NCBI RefSeq assembly: GCF_016906535.1
Contig: NC_057375.1
Coordinates: forward strand, 1,054,001-1,118,000
Source of the DNA: Rhizoctonia solani
Lineage: Eukaryota > Basidiomycota > Agaricomycetes > Cantharellales > Ceratobasidiaceae
DNA: 64,000 bases
Reading direction: 5' to 3'
Part shown: positions 40,983 to 53,302 of the stretch, piece after piece
Position numbering within the stretch: the stretch's first letter is position 1
How the letters are laid out: each line of letters starts with the position of its first letter
Notes under the pieces: generated by a model
Seen by the model: only the letters and a program-made list of their open reading frames with translations
Told to the model about the DNA's origin: nothing
Databases searched by the model: none
Translations under genes and position numbers: made by a program

Positions 40983-42980
40983 TTATGGCTCAGATATTTG
41001 GTCTCTTTGTCCGCGCTTCAAACGTTGCGAGGCGTTCTCGACCTCCTTCTGCCAAGACGTTCGGGACACTGCATATACCGATGCGCTTGCAGCATAGAAA
41101 ATCGCTGCTGTGATTCTAATCCATAGGCCTTGCAATTCCAGGCCTTTCCAGAAGGCCAAATATAAACCGAGAGGAATACCTGAAACGTACGTACAATTCC
41201 AGATCAGAAAATAAATCATTCTCTATCTTGCGCTGTAACCACACACTCACCAATGCAGTAATAAGCCGTGATATTGACCATGGCGCCCAACCCCAGCCTG
41301 CCAGTGGCTCTCAGGACTCCATCTGTGACCGCTGTGACCCCGTCAACAATCTAGAACAATTTTCCTGTGAGCATTTGACGGATTCCGGATATACATGGTA
41401 TGGTTGCCTGAAACATGGCAAGCAACGGTAAGACCTTGGTCACAAGTTTTGCGACCTCCACATCTTTGTTGAACATGTAAGACCATGATCCACGAAGCAC
41501 CATGATGATAGTGCTGTATCAATTTCTCGGTGAGATTCACGAAGAGCGATAGGAACGGCGTGTACCTCATGGTCAAAGCGGTAATAATTGACAGACCAAT
41601 CCCAGTTTCAGCTGCCACTTTTGCTTTGCGGCTATCGCCGGAGCCTAGCAGGTTTCCCACTCGGACCGCAACCGACACTCCAAGTGAATAAGGGGTCTGG
41701 AACGCAACGCTTGCTGATACGAGCAACACACTTTGCGCGGCGAGCGAAGTTGCCCCGAACCTGACGAAAGACATCAATGCCACCACTGCTCAAATTCGAT
41801 TCCGCCGCGACAATATTTACCTCGAAGACATCAAGCCAAGAAATTCCCAGCTCCACCACTCAGTCGCGATTTGTCCGGTTCCAGAGAGTCCCAGACTGTA
41901 AAGTGTGCCTAAGCCCCTGAAGGATTGTCTCCCAATAGGGTGCCAAGCCTTTTTTGGTACAAAAACGCAAGCATACCCAACATAGATGGCGGCGGACAGA
42001 GTGAAGGATATAGAGCTGGCAATAGGGGCACCAATAAATCTAGGATAATTGTTCAGCACTCGCTACCAATATGCATGCCTACGTCAGGACACACTCACCC
42101 CAATCGAAATGCTGGCGGTCCCCAGACTAGGAGCCAGTTAAGAAACAAGTTGGCCGGAGCAATAAAAACCATAACAATTGTTTGCGCATGCATAATTCCC
42201 TGTGCCTGGAGGTAGCGCCTGGAAAAGGTCGTTAGGTGTTATATATTCAGAAAGAGTTGATGTGCTTACCTTGTTACCACACCGATAATAAGGCCCGGAA
42301 GAGTCAACGTAAACCATCCAAGATACAGTCCAGCCAGATGAGCTATCTTTTCTTCTTGGCCCAAACGCAATAGGATGTTTTCGGCGTTTAACCAAATGGC
42401 TGTGATAGGCTGATATGAAAACGTTAGGCCAGCATCCCTCGTGACTAAAACCATATGGGTACTCACCAATGTGTTGATAAGCATCACTATTACCATGCGT
42501 TGAGCCCACAGGCCCACATTCTCAGGATGGTCACTAGTCCATGCTTGGGGTAACAACGAGTCCAGAGCGCTGGCAAACCCGTGCACAACGCTCAAGCCGG
42601 TTACGGTGGCTGTGATGGAACTCAAGCTTGATGCTGCCAGGGCTTCAGTCGATACATGACCTAGCGATACGGCCGACACTAGGATCAAAGAATATTCGAG
42701 AATTTGGGCTCTTTTTCGGCACTTGATTTATAAGTAAGCGCAACGAGGTAATGGTAAGCTCCTACCCTAGAACTGGGATAGCAGATTTGACCAGAGTCTA
42801 AAACGATTTCTTAAAGAAGTCAACTTGGGCATGGGTTTCATGGAACAAGTTGTTTACCTTCGCTTCATTGGTAAATTTCTTTATTCTGAGCCATGCCGAC
42901 TGCTTTGGCTGCTCGCTTAGTGTGGGCAGCAATGGTGCTACCTCAGTCGACATTAGTGGTGGTGAGATGCCCATAACCAT
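40983..42980 (-). CDS. MATE-family multidrug/toxin exporter
   Basis: MATE carriers export organic compounds in exchange for H+ or Na+ and have twelve membrane helices in two homologous halves. The start is at 42980 (or the in-frame Met at 42974). A short acidic N-terminus with APLLP precedes helix 1. Typical stretches are SYFLEYSLILVSAVSLGHVSTEALAA, GFASALDSLLPQAW (half 1), FLNWLLVWGPPAF, GQIATEWWSWEFLGL, FGATSLAAQSVLL and PYSLGVSVAVRVGNLLGSG (half 2), then DGVTAVTDGVLRATGRLGLG. The C-terminal tail is basic (SQRLKRGQRDQ). All exons can be joined in frame. The join after LLAMFQ requires a GC-AG intron at 41351-41407, since reading through gives a stop. The monooxygenase gene lies only ~185 bp upstream on the same strand. 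Confidence 0.85.
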
Positions 42981-43164
42981 GTGTGGGGCGTGGAACTGGG
43001 CAGTTTTGATCGAGGGCGCTAATGATCAATTTCAAACTCGCCGCCATAGTACTCAATATCTCAGCTTCCCTCCACCTTTAAACTGGCTATCTTTGTTAGA
43101 GCTGAAATAAGTAATAATCAGAGACCAATGAGCAAAAGATTATACACAAATATAGTCATATGGA

Positions 43165-45599
43165 CTAGAACCCGAGTGGTATTTTTACAGAACAGAGCGC
43201 CTGAAGAATTTGGCTCTCCTCCAATGATGCGAGAGCCGCAACATGGCCATCTGGTCGAACGAGTACCAAACAACCTTCTGGGCCCACGCCAAACGACTGG
43301 TAGGCCTTGCCTCCTCCTTCGTGCTCCGCATATGAGATATCATCAAGGAAGACCGTGTCCCAATATGGACGGAGAGTATCCGGAACATCGGTATAGTTAC
43401 CATTCTCCTTCTTCGTTGCCCTATTGACAATAGCATAAGTACACAGCATGGAATCGAAGGGACTAGTAGTCCGTGCATGCTTGACTCACATGATTGTATA
43501 CACTTGGAACATATTGGGGCGTTGAAGGCGCCACTGCTTCAAAGTCTTACCAACCTCCTCGAGCTTCTCTCTCCGTGTCGTATCCTTCGCGTCCCCCGTT
43601 AAAACTATGATCTTATACATGTTGTCTGAATTGCAAAGGTCGAGGGTAGAAAAGGGCCTGAAGTCGGCCGTGCGGATTATTACTTGGTGAGGGAAGCGCT
43701 ACTCGAAAGTCAATCAACTAATTCAAACACAGTATTATAGACTTGCCTCTCCAATAATGATGCCCGGAGCAAGTAGCTGATTAGATGAATCTACTATTAT
43801 GGAGGATGGATAGTGAGTCCCAGTACCGCTAGTTACGAACCATCATGATCGAGGTCAGTGACATCAAAGATGTATATTATCCTATCGAACTCACCAAACA
43901 AACTTCACGGATTTTATCATCAAACTATTGACAGAAGTTAGTGCGGGTCGGATATGTTTATCGTTCAGAGACTCACTCGCTAGATGTGCCCTTTACTTTG
44001 CCGGACATGACTTCTGCAATACGCTCGTGGAGTTCAATTAATTTAACCGCGAAATCACGTCGTTCAGACTCATACTGTCAACATTCTTGTCAATTGCGAT
44101 TTGGAAGGTAGGAGGCTGTGAACTAACCGTGTGAAGTAATTCAGGCGCCCCCCAGCCTTTGAGTACATGGACGAGCTTCCAAGATAGGTTGTGAGCATCG
44201 CTAATCGCAGCATTCATTCCTTGTCCAGCATGGGGTGAATGAGTATGGCCTAATTAATGAACGGAAGGTTAGCTGAATTCGAGATTTCCGACTGACGGAA
44301 AATGATTGGCCAACTCACAAGCATCACCCAGAATAAATATCCTTTTACTTTGATCTTGGTATCTTGATGCGAGTCTCTGCCCAATCACGTAGACACCAGA
44401 CCAGTCGACTCTTTTAAAATCTACGCGGTAAGGCTTCATGAGCCCCTTGACGAGCTGGTCGAAAACAATTTAAAACTAGATTCTCCATGACACAAACTTT
44501 AACACTAACCTGTAGGATTCTCTCTACTCCAATTTTGGTTCGGTCAATACGCCCGGTTTCAGAATTGACGGATACGTCCGATTCGGAAACCTGAATGGTA
44601 AATCGCACCATGTCGTTTTCTCGAGGAATCAATACTGCATGCTTTGTTTCATAACTTGGTTAGATCATGCAACTTTCTTGGCTAGTAACAGTCGACTCAC
44701 ACGGCCATTATTGTCGAATACGGTCAACGCACGAACATCAGGGAAGTCCGTATCAATATACGCGTCGACAACACCCCACACCTGGTCTGTAATAAATCCA
44801 GTAGGATATCAAAAGGTGAGTTAATTTCGAGGGATGGCAGAACGCACCAGAGGTTTCTCCGACCATTTCAATCCCTAATTGAGTACGGACCCAGGAATGG
44901 GCCCCGTCACAACCAAGTAAATATTTGGCTTTTACTGTCTCTTTTTTGCCATCCGGATGTTGTAAACAAGCAGTAACCGGGTAACCATCACCGTCGTCCG
45001 TCACTTTCATCTCAACTGGGAATACCCCCTGTTCAACCTCAACTTTGCGGGAGGGGCTTAGTGGCTGAGACTCTGGCACGAATGTGGCGCTCGGTATGTG
45101 CTTTCGACCAGAGGCAAGGACTTGACGGAGAATTCCTTCCACAGAGCTCTGTGCATACAAACCCATGAATACCATATTGGAATCAACTCCCTGAACAACG
45201 CTCTTTCGGGAAACGAGGGAAATTTCGCCATTACTGGCAGGCGAGGACGCATAGGTTGCGGTGTGAACGCATCGTTGAGCCTCTTGCAAAATTTGCGAAG
45301 ACAGTCCAAGACTCTAAATTCAAAAGTTAATGGCTATTTTAGGGATATCCCATAAGGTGAGAGATTCTCACATCTATAATCTCCAATCCTCTGGTCTGCA
45401 GAACGTCGCCCTGTCCCTTTTGGAGACGCTCGGTTTTCTTGTCAATAATACGAACATGCAGCCCGGCCTGAGACAGGCTGTATGCACACATAAGTCCGGC
45501 GGGGCCTAAGTCATGGGCGTCACTCTTGCGTCAGAAATATCGCATGCGTGAATAGCTACCTGCTCCAACAATAAGGACATCAACTGTGGTGAGAGACAT
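43165..45599 (-). CDS. FAD-dependent aromatic hydroxylase, phenol 2-monooxygenase-like
   Basis: These cytosolic flavoproteins hydroxylate phenols with NADPH and O2. The start ATG at 45599 opens [24 protein letters not shown] (Rossmann GxGxxG, interrupted by an intron after VGAG), then [26 protein letters not shown]. The substrate/FAD domain contains [19 protein letters not shown] (DG motif) and [18 protein letters not shown] (GD motif, split by an intron). A thioredoxin-fold C-terminal domain of the phenol-hydroxylase type is present ([38 protein letters not shown]), ending at 43165. Exons examined are in frame. Together with the MATE gene directly downstream it makes a plausible oxidise-and-export pair for phenolic compounds (inference). 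Confidence 0.88.
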
Positions 45600-48500
45600 T
45601 GCTAAGCTGCTCGAGTCTAGCTGAAGGTGAAGAAGGGATGAAAATGAATTGGTGGCTCTAAGGACACTCTCACCTTCTGGCTATATAGGAGTGTGTTGGG
45701 AGAAGGAGTATGATCTTCAGGATATACAAAAGGGGCACCATTCCCGCATCACGAGCGGGAACCGGAAAGTCACAAACTTCCGTTCGGCTCAGTGTTACTG
45801 GCAACAGTGGTAGGACGACCAATTTAGAATACACACACCACGTTATTCAGGGACATGCTGGGTCAGAGAAAAGACAACAGCGGTATTAGATATATCGTAT
45901 CATCATCCAAAGTAAGCGGATATGACTACTGGCGTACCTTTTGGTCCACTCTCAACCTCTGAGTACGACCAATGATAAAAGCTCATGCCTACCGTTTGCG
46001 TAGAATGAGGATTATATCCAATATGGCCACTGCATAGTTCAAACCTTGTGCAAAAATCCAGGAGTGTCACCGGAATACTCACTACCATGCACCTAACAAA
46101 TAGGCAACACATCTGTACCCAACCGATAACCGACGTCACTTAGTGCCACAGTGACAGGGACCTTGTGTCCGAGAACCAAAGAGAAAATCATCAAGTTAGC
46201 CGGTCCGCTCCGAGGCCGGGCTCATCGCATACGAGTATTTGACCCAATAACCATTTTGGTCGAAGAATCGGTTAAGCGGTTAAGCATACGTACAGTGTCA
46301 TACGTATATCCTATATTCAATTAATCTCGGGGATAGATTCTCCCGGGCCGCGGCTATGGTGTGGACCCCTCAGCCGGGTCTGATGCATTGGTTCCCGTAG
46401 CGCCGAATATTTCCGACAGAAGATTTATCCTGTTCTGGTCGGATAGGATATAATTTCAAATACACAATCTTATTCCTGGATACTGTGGTACTTTGAATAC
46501 GTCGATCGTGATTATCTGAGGCTCTAGAGTATCCAGGTGCCAAATGTTGACTTGTCCGCAGACAGCAAGTTACTTTAAATTGACTTGGAGATGCTACGAG
46601 CACGCGACACACATCGGATTTCGTTGAGCTTAAGTATCGCATCCATTTGTCCTTACCAAGTTACCGTGTAAAAAGAAACTCATTACTGTATATTACTATG
46701 CCCACAATACACAAAGCGAACTCTGTCGATGTATGAGCGTACTACTTGCTTCTATGTAAGTTTGATTGGAAGATTGACAATAGCTCAAATGCCATCGGGG
46801 GTTACCTGGAAAGTAGGTAAAATGCCTGCGGTAGAATACCTTGAGAGGTAGCAATACTATTTCAAGGCCAAAGGGCTGGGCTTCAGAGGGGAAATTACAT
46901 TGTGAAGGTATAAGCCACGTCAAGAACAGTTCGTTAGCTCATGTGAAATAATTGGGTAAATTACTACTTGAGCATGACAGCAGTGAAATAGAATATTAAT
47001 AAAACCTATAGTTTAAAAACCGGCTGAGAATACCCTGACTTATGATCTTGAACATAGCACTCAATTGTGTGCAACGCTGCATAATCGAGCTATACATGTG
47101 TAACCGAGTTATTCTACATTGAAGTCGTAAGCAAGGTTCGAAGGTGTAGAGTGAACAACCCCCTGCCATGATTACGAGCCTGTGACCTGGCCAACTAGAG
47201 GTGTGGTTTTCAGATTCGCGGAAGGGGTAATAGCGCGATCATCTCTACCTCGTCCCTCGTTTCTCAGGCACAGGCAATTGCACGAAACTGCCGCTCATCT
47301 CCACAGTTCAATGAGCTTCGGCACTTATCGCGGTGATTATAACCATTGCACATCGGTGACTAAGCGATTCTCACACACCTCCCATTGCTAGGTAAAATTA
47401 CATTAATACTTCATGACACCCACTTACACTCGCTAGTTTTGCCGAATATATCTACCTTCGACACGGTCAAGTACATAATCTACGTCAACCGCCCGCCTCG
47501 CAGGCTGACCCAATACTAGGATTGCCAGTAGCGAAATGATAGGCCCCACACTCGGAAGGAAACAAATTCGCCCACTCATACAGAAACAAAGTATAGAGAC
47601 CTGGGTGTAAATCATACTGCTGAACTGATGGAACACCTTAGTGACGCTCCGCTCTGTCACTATTTTTTAAGAACAATACACGCTAGTAATATCTGTCTTG
47701 ACATATCTCGTCAGCTCCTAATAAACTCGACACTGAATTAGCATACCCTAAACGCATATAGTGAAATAGTTTGATTTATGAAGGTCCCACGCATTCTGCA
47801 CCACCACGAACCAGCTTCAGTACTCGCGCCGGCTGTCAGTATAATTAGCTTCTAGCCCTAGGCAATGAAGAGAGGAGGATCAATATGTGTTTCGGAAATA
47901 TCGCTCCACCTATGCCGTGACATGTAATGTGAATGTATTTTCGTTGTCGGGATTATACATAAAGCTGGCCGAACACTCCAGAACCAATACCGCATGGCAA
48001 TGTGGCAATCGACGTCACATAAGTTCTCATGGTCACATAGTAAAGTCTTCTGTCCGGAGAATCCTATGCTTGCAAAGCTAGACATACCATCTTTTGCCTC
48101 GTAAAGTAATGCAGGGCAGATGTAAGACTAGGGGTAAAATAGGTAAATCAAATTCACCCATGGATGAGATTTTGCTTGTCGTCTTGCTAGTAGACTTTAA
48201 ACCATCTTTTCTGTAGCTATAGTACACCGACTCGTTGCTCCAAATATAGTGTCTCAGTTTCCAAGCTTTGTAATCACAGGGGATGTAAGACAAACAAACT
48301 TGACTGCGGGTGAATTTGACTCGCCCATTTTACTCACTATGTAAGACTAGTCTGGTATGTGGAGAAGCTGCTTCTCTTATGTGATTGACTATCATGGCTC
48401 TGTATCTGCTAAAATAAACCCCTAGCGAAGACATCGTAGTCAATAATAAATTCTGGTGCCTATCGTGATTGGTCCCCATATGCACGAAGGGCTCATGGAA

Positions 48501-48695
48501 GCTTTATCTATCACGATGCAAGCTATTTTGTACTCGTATAGTGGCGTGATATCATGATTACTAAGAATAACAATGACATAATGCTTCTTTTCTAGAAAGC
48601 TTGTATGCATATAAGACCTGTATACACTCCAGAAAATGTACACTCTCCACCTTACCCACATTAGCGCATCACTTCCATAGCGTGCATCAAGTTCA
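45600..48695. other. Long gene-poor region upstream of SDR-A
   Basis: About 3.1 kb without a supported gene. Short open frames show no motif. The right-hand ~630 bp (48063-48695) is related to sequence upstream of SDR-C and is entered separately. Confidence 0.5.
48063..48695 (+). repeat. Upstream region shared by SDR-A and SDR-C (copy 1)
   Basis: Stretches here match 56850-57110 upstream of SDR-C. Examples are the block around TTTGCCTCGTAAAG...GTAAGACTA (48080-48130 versus 56868-56915) and CGTGATTGGTC...CTCATGGA...CTATTTTGTA (48465-48540 versus 57024-57095). Order and orientation agree, so the SDR genes were duplicated with their 5' flanks. In copy 2, MITE D sits between this block and the gene. 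Confidence 0.65.
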
Positions 48696-49890
48696 ATGAC
48701 TTATATAAGCCCCGCCCACAGCTCTGTATGGTTCATCACAGGCTGCAGCACTGGAATGGGCAGACACTTTGCCTTGGTACGTACGCCCAATGCTGCCAAC
48801 CCCGGTCAGAATGGATTCATACCCATCATCTACATGCCGCTACCTAGACGCTTTTGAGCATGGGACAAAAGGTCATTGCAACAGCTCGGAACATCGAACG
48901 GATCCGTGACATAGAGCAAGCAGGGGCGGCTGTAATGACAGTGGATGTCACCTGGTCCCCGGAAAAGCTGAAAGAAGCGACTGAAAATGCGATCAAGATC
49001 TATGGTAGAGTAGACTACCTAATCAATAACGCTGGGCGAGTATACACTTTCTTAGTTGCAGGAGCTTTGTTAATTAACTTTTGACTCATGCTTAGCTATG
49101 TATGTCAAGGTGCGATCGAAGAGGTGAGCCATCAAGAGACTTATGACCTCTTCAATGCGAGTGCGTATAAAGTGCCTGTGCTTATCTGCGACAGTCCTGT
49201 ATCTGACATATTTATTCTGGGTGGCAAAAGATGTGTTCGGCGTTCTTAACGTTACTAGATCATTCCTCCCCCACTTTCGTGACCGTCGCTCTGGTAGCGT
49301 TGTGATCATATCGTCTGTTTCATCAAGGCAAAGCTACCCGGGAGCTGCCATGTATAGCGTTACAAAAGCAGCAGTGTCGAAAATAGGAGAGGAACTGAAG
49401 GATGAGGTTGAACCTTTGGGGATCAAGGTGCTTACGATCGACCTAGTAGGTTGCAGAAATGACTACCTCATCATGGCCTAACAGCTGACTAATCTACCTC
49501 TTTCCATAATCGCTTGGTAGGGACATGCCCGGACTCCGGTACTTAAAACCAACCTCAAGAGGGCCGCCCAGGTTATTCCGGATTACACGCCTGTCAATGA
49601 ATGGTTTGACGACTTCAGGGGGAGAACAACAGGGAATGAGCCCAATGATCCCAAGCTGGGGGTCCTGCGAATAATCGAAGCAATCACTCAAAGCGGTATG
49701 GCTGCCGATAGAAAAGTGCCAGCACGTATCATTTTGGGGGCGTGAGTTAGTTCAGTTCAGCAACTGTTGATAATGCTAATTATCAAGCTCGTCTGATAGT
49801 GACGGGAAAGAGCCACTAGTTAAGAGATGTCAAGATACACTTGAGCAGATTGAAGAGTGGAGTGACGTTATTTGCTCAATTAGTTACTGA
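48696..49890 (+). CDS. Short-chain dehydrogenase/reductase A
   Basis: Classical SDRs are NAD(P)-dependent carbonyl/alcohol oxidoreductases. The ATG at 48696 gives MTYISPAHSSVWFITGCSTGMGRHFAL with the TGxxxGxG cofactor motif. Then come GQKVIATARNIERIRDI, VDYLINNAG (NNAG), VFGVLNVTRSFLPHF, VVIISSVSSRQ (catalytic Ser), the catalytic Tyr/Lys pair in MYSVTKAAVS, and a C-terminus ending EEWSDVICSISY. Introns separate exon 1, exon 2 (from TLLSMGQKV), the short exon starting YVCQGAIEE, the catalytic exon, the GHARTPVLKTNL exon and the last exon; all junctions keep frame. It is a paralogue of SDR-C (57607) and of the SDR-B pseudogene (54493). The start context differs from SDR-C but lies at the homologous position. 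Confidence 0.85.
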
Positions 49891-50319
49891 AAACTTTGGA
49901 TGTCGTTACGTGATATTTGTCTAACTCATTGATCAACACAGTATTTCGCTGGGTCTAAGGTTGCTACGGGTATTGCTCTTGCGACTTGATGCTCACACCG
50001 GGGCTTCTCCCGAATAAGTAGCGCTACTCCAGTACAAATGAATATTCCTAGAAGCTGTACTTTGTTTGAAACTCACAAGGAAATTGATTGATTGTAGCTG
50101 CGCGTGCGCTATTTTCATTTATTTCACAAAGTAACATTAAATGAGGTGCTAGTTTTATCACGTTATTAAAGTTTGGCTGGTGGGTGGAACCACCAGCAGC
50201 TTGAACAACCTCTTAGTGAGACAGTGTTCTTGCAAACTCCAAAGTTCGCGACAATGCTTGAATAGTGATGGATTGTAAATTGTTGTTTGCAATCCAAGTT
50301 AGTGCGTTGTGCATCGTAG

Positions 50320-50600
50320 CCCAGACGCACAACCAGGACTTAGCCAAAGCCCTGGCGCGAATTATGTGATCCCCAGTGTTGAGTTTGTACTTTGTACCTT
50401 TTCCTTCTTTCACTCTCTCCTTGCCCGCTTCGCGCTTTCGATCATATTCTCTCATAGGGACATCCCCCTCCCCCTTTTTTTTCTCCCACCCATCACACCA
50501 CTCGTTGGGCATAGTTTGGGCTACCCACCCGCGAGCCTCGCTCGTGGTTGGGCGTCCCAGATCCACCTTGTATACTTTCACAGTTCATATAGTCATTTGT
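50320..50600 (+). repeat. Dispersed repeat, copy 2 (pyrimidine-rich, unclassified)
   Basis: Related to 36500-36800: AGACGCACAA at the left, a GTGAT-containing stretch, a long C/T tract with CCCCCTCCCCC, and the GGGC...CTACCCACCCGCGAG...CTCGCTCGTG core. No open frame of interest on either strand. Class unknown. Confidence 0.4.
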
Positions 50601-50664
50601 ATAAACTTATCTCACGCCACGAGCACGCCCAGGCTAAGTTGCAATCTCTTCTCTACAAAAGCTG

Positions 50665-50889
50665 CTAGGGTTTGTGAGCACTCGGCAGCATGCGTGGTTC
50701 TCCGCAAGCTCGCCGAAGCTCACAAAACAATCTATAGGAGGCTTAGTTATCACACGCTTTATTCGATTTGGATGCATAAGTGTCACTTCAATATCCCAAA
50801 ATAGCATAAACCACAGGTGACTATAGCTCTGTGGAGCTCGGCGAGTGTGCGGAGAACCATGCGTACTCTCGAGCGCTCGCGAACCCTAG
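50665..50889. mobile_element. Fold-back / MITE-like element (~225 bp)
   Basis: The ends are inverted, CTAGGGTT at 50665 and AACCCTAG at 50882-50889. The arms continue about 60 bp each (50665-50730 and about 50823-50889) with a shared GCATG[C]GTGGTTCTCCGCA core and roughly three-quarters identity by eye. The centre is unrelated AT-rich sequence. Long imperfect arms and no coding capacity fit a fold-back MITE. No second copy was seen in the window and no certain target duplication was identified. Confidence 0.6.
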
Positions 50890-51262
50890 GGGTTTTTGTG
50901 GAATTAGGAGTCTTAGCTAAGTTACCCTTTCGAGATCCTACTACGAGTCTGTTCATTTGGATTAATTAGGATGCAGCAAAATTTGTTCGTCGAGCACTGT
51001 TCAGAATAGGCTCCATTGCACACCTGTATATCTTGTGTCCCAAACGGGTCTCAGGGGTCTAGAGGCGCTACTAGCCTTAGGCAAACAAAGACAAGGCCGC
51101 CACATCATCCGAATTTAAATTCGAAATTATCGATGCGAACGGGGATCATTGTGAGATTTACTTGGGCAAAGTGCGGTAGTCGCGTCGGTCGGCAAAGGGT
51201 CACCTCATGCTAAGGGTCAGGTACATAAACGCTGACTCTTGTGATTCAAGCCATGCTCTCAC

Positions 51263-53302
51263 ATGGCTGATCCAAATCAACTAAGTGCCTCCTCGGCATC
51301 CATTCATTCCGATGTCGACATGGAGGCGTCCACCCCAAATACAGCCTCCGACCAAGATAGTGATGCCAAGCAACCAGAGGAAGTAGTTGATGGACTTGCA
51401 AGTGTTCAAGCCTCGGGCTCGACCGCACACTTGGTAGGCCAGGTCAACGAAGATGATTTTGTTGAAGGTGGGCTAGAGGGTTGGACGGCTGTTCTAGGGT
51501 GTACGCTTGTCATAGCAGTAACCGGTGGTGTGTTGACTTTACTTTTTACTTCGTGTTTCGAGACTCATAGTACGGCTACACACAAGGCTGGAGGTAGGTG
51601 TATAACAATCACCCCATACGCCCACGTCATTTATCCAATGCTAGTATGATGTGGGGAACTTTTCAAGCGTACCATTCAAAGACACTTCTTAAAGGAACTT
51701 CTCATGCCAAGCTTAGTGCTATTGGGGCTTCACAAAACATGGTAGGAAACTAAATTACCGAACTAATCAAACTCGTGGGATAAACTCACGAGTATCTGAC
51801 CGAATATTAGATTATGTATGTGCTTGCTTTCTTCACCGGAAAGCTAGGCGATAAATAGTGAGTAACCCGAGTATTCACACCAAATACTGAGTTACTAAAT
51901 TGTCTATCAGCGGATACAAGGTTGGTGATCGTGCAGGGGTGTGATATCAAACGTATTTAGCTAAGTATCGCTAGCGCTTTATTGCAACGGGTTGCATCAT
52001 TACGTTCCTTGGACAATTTGGAGCGTCTTGGTCTCGCGATCTTTGGTCAATATTTCTTACTCAGGTGAACAGACCGGTCACCAGCATATCATGTAACTAA
52101 AGCCGTTTTAATTAGGGCCTTCTTCAAGGACTTGGGTGCGGAAGTTTACTTCCCATGATTAGCGCTATCCCATCGCAGTGGTTTAGGCGACGCCGTGGAG
52201 TAGCTACCGGAATTGTAGTCGCTGGAGCCTCGTTTGGGGGTGCAGTTTCTTCGCTTGTAGTTCAAGTGAGCATGGGGTTGTGAGATGGATTGACTTTAAC
52301 CAAAGCTAACGTTGAATGACTTAGGCCATGTTAGAACACTTAGGGTTTCATAAGACTCTATTCATATACTCCCTTGTCCAAGGCGGAATAATGCTGGTTG
52401 GATTCTCACTCATCAAGACACGATTCCCGGCTTCCCAGATCCAAAACAAACAAAACAAAATAGTGTGGTTCGACAAACAATACTTCAAGGATCCTGTCTT
52501 CTGGAGTATTTGTACCTCTCTGATGTTTACAATGTTGTGAGTATATCGTTCATCTCGTTGTGAGCTACAACCAGGCTTGACATCCAGTTCTTAATCAAGC
52601 GGGTTCTTAGTCCCTTTCGTGTTTATATCTGTCTACACTCGCGAGAAACTCCCGCAACTGAGTGATCAGCTCACGAATCTGCCCATCCCCGTAATGAACT
52701 TTGCTAGTGCATTCGGTCGAACTGCCGTTGGACTCATGGGGGACCGAATTGGGTTCGTGAACACATTCATTCTAATCGTTTTGGCCAGCTCGTTTTGCCA
52801 AGCGGTGCTATGGAACGTGGCGGCCGAATCATATGCGGGTATCATTGTATTCTCGTCAGTCAACTCAAGCACTGATTTATATTCGATAAAACTCACAATT
52901 GCTTACAGAGTGCTTTATGGGATTACTGGACCAAGCTTCATTGGTTTGGTAGGACCTGCCGCAACGAAACTGTACGGAACGCATAATCTAGCCACACTCA
53001 TTGGGCTACTCAATGTATTTTATATACCAGGTAGGTAGAAAAGTACGTCTTTACAGACCAAAAATAATTTGTTTTCAATAAAATTTGTAGGAAGTATAGG
53101 TGGTTCACCTTTGGCTGGTCTTATCCTTGACACTTCAACGCGGAACTGGCATGTGTTAACCGCATATAGTGGCCTCGTTCAGTTCCTGGGAGTTTTGTGT
53201 ATTCTCTATGGTGAATCAGGTTTAGCACTTGTCCGTGACCATTGCTCTGATATAACTCTAGCCCGAACTACCAAAGAGAGGAGGGTGTTTGCGAAGATCT
53301 GA
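51263..53302 (+). CDS. MFS transporter 2, monocarboxylate-permease-like
   Basis: Paralogue of MFS-1 with the same exon plan. A ~70-residue acidic N-terminus precedes EGGLEGWTAVLGCTLVIAVTGG. Then come FQAYHSKTLL, YVLAFFTGKLGDKYGYK, RFIATGCIITFLGQFGASW, IPSQWFRRRRGVATGIVVAG (the conserved Arg-rich loop before the GxxxG-type helix), PFVFISVYTREKLP, GLMGDRIGFVNTF, GITGPSFIGL, STRNWHVLTAYSGLVQF and ARTTKERRVFAKI. It includes a 7-nt exon (51587-51593) and a 10-nt exon (51911-51920). Unlike MFS-1, all junctions are in frame and it appears functional. It sits between SDR-A and the SDR-B pseudogene, suggesting a small module for import and conversion of a carbonyl or carboxylate compound (inference). 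Confidence 0.88.

Larger units (their letters stand above)
49891..51262. other. Repeat-bearing intergenic region between SDR-A and MFS-2
   Basis: About 1.4 kb containing the second copy of the pyrimidine-rich dispersed repeat and a fold-back element (each entered separately). No gene supported. Confidence 0.5.

Noticed and set aside
41760..41880. Apparent frameshift in the MATE gene after GLMSS
   Set aside because: A normal GT-AG intron of about 64 bp joins SSR to FGATSLAAQ in frame, so no defect is needed.
50213..50581. 122-codon minus-strand frame with a Lys/Glu-rich middle
   Set aside because: It is the reverse of the pyrimidine-rich repeat; its composition explains the open frame.
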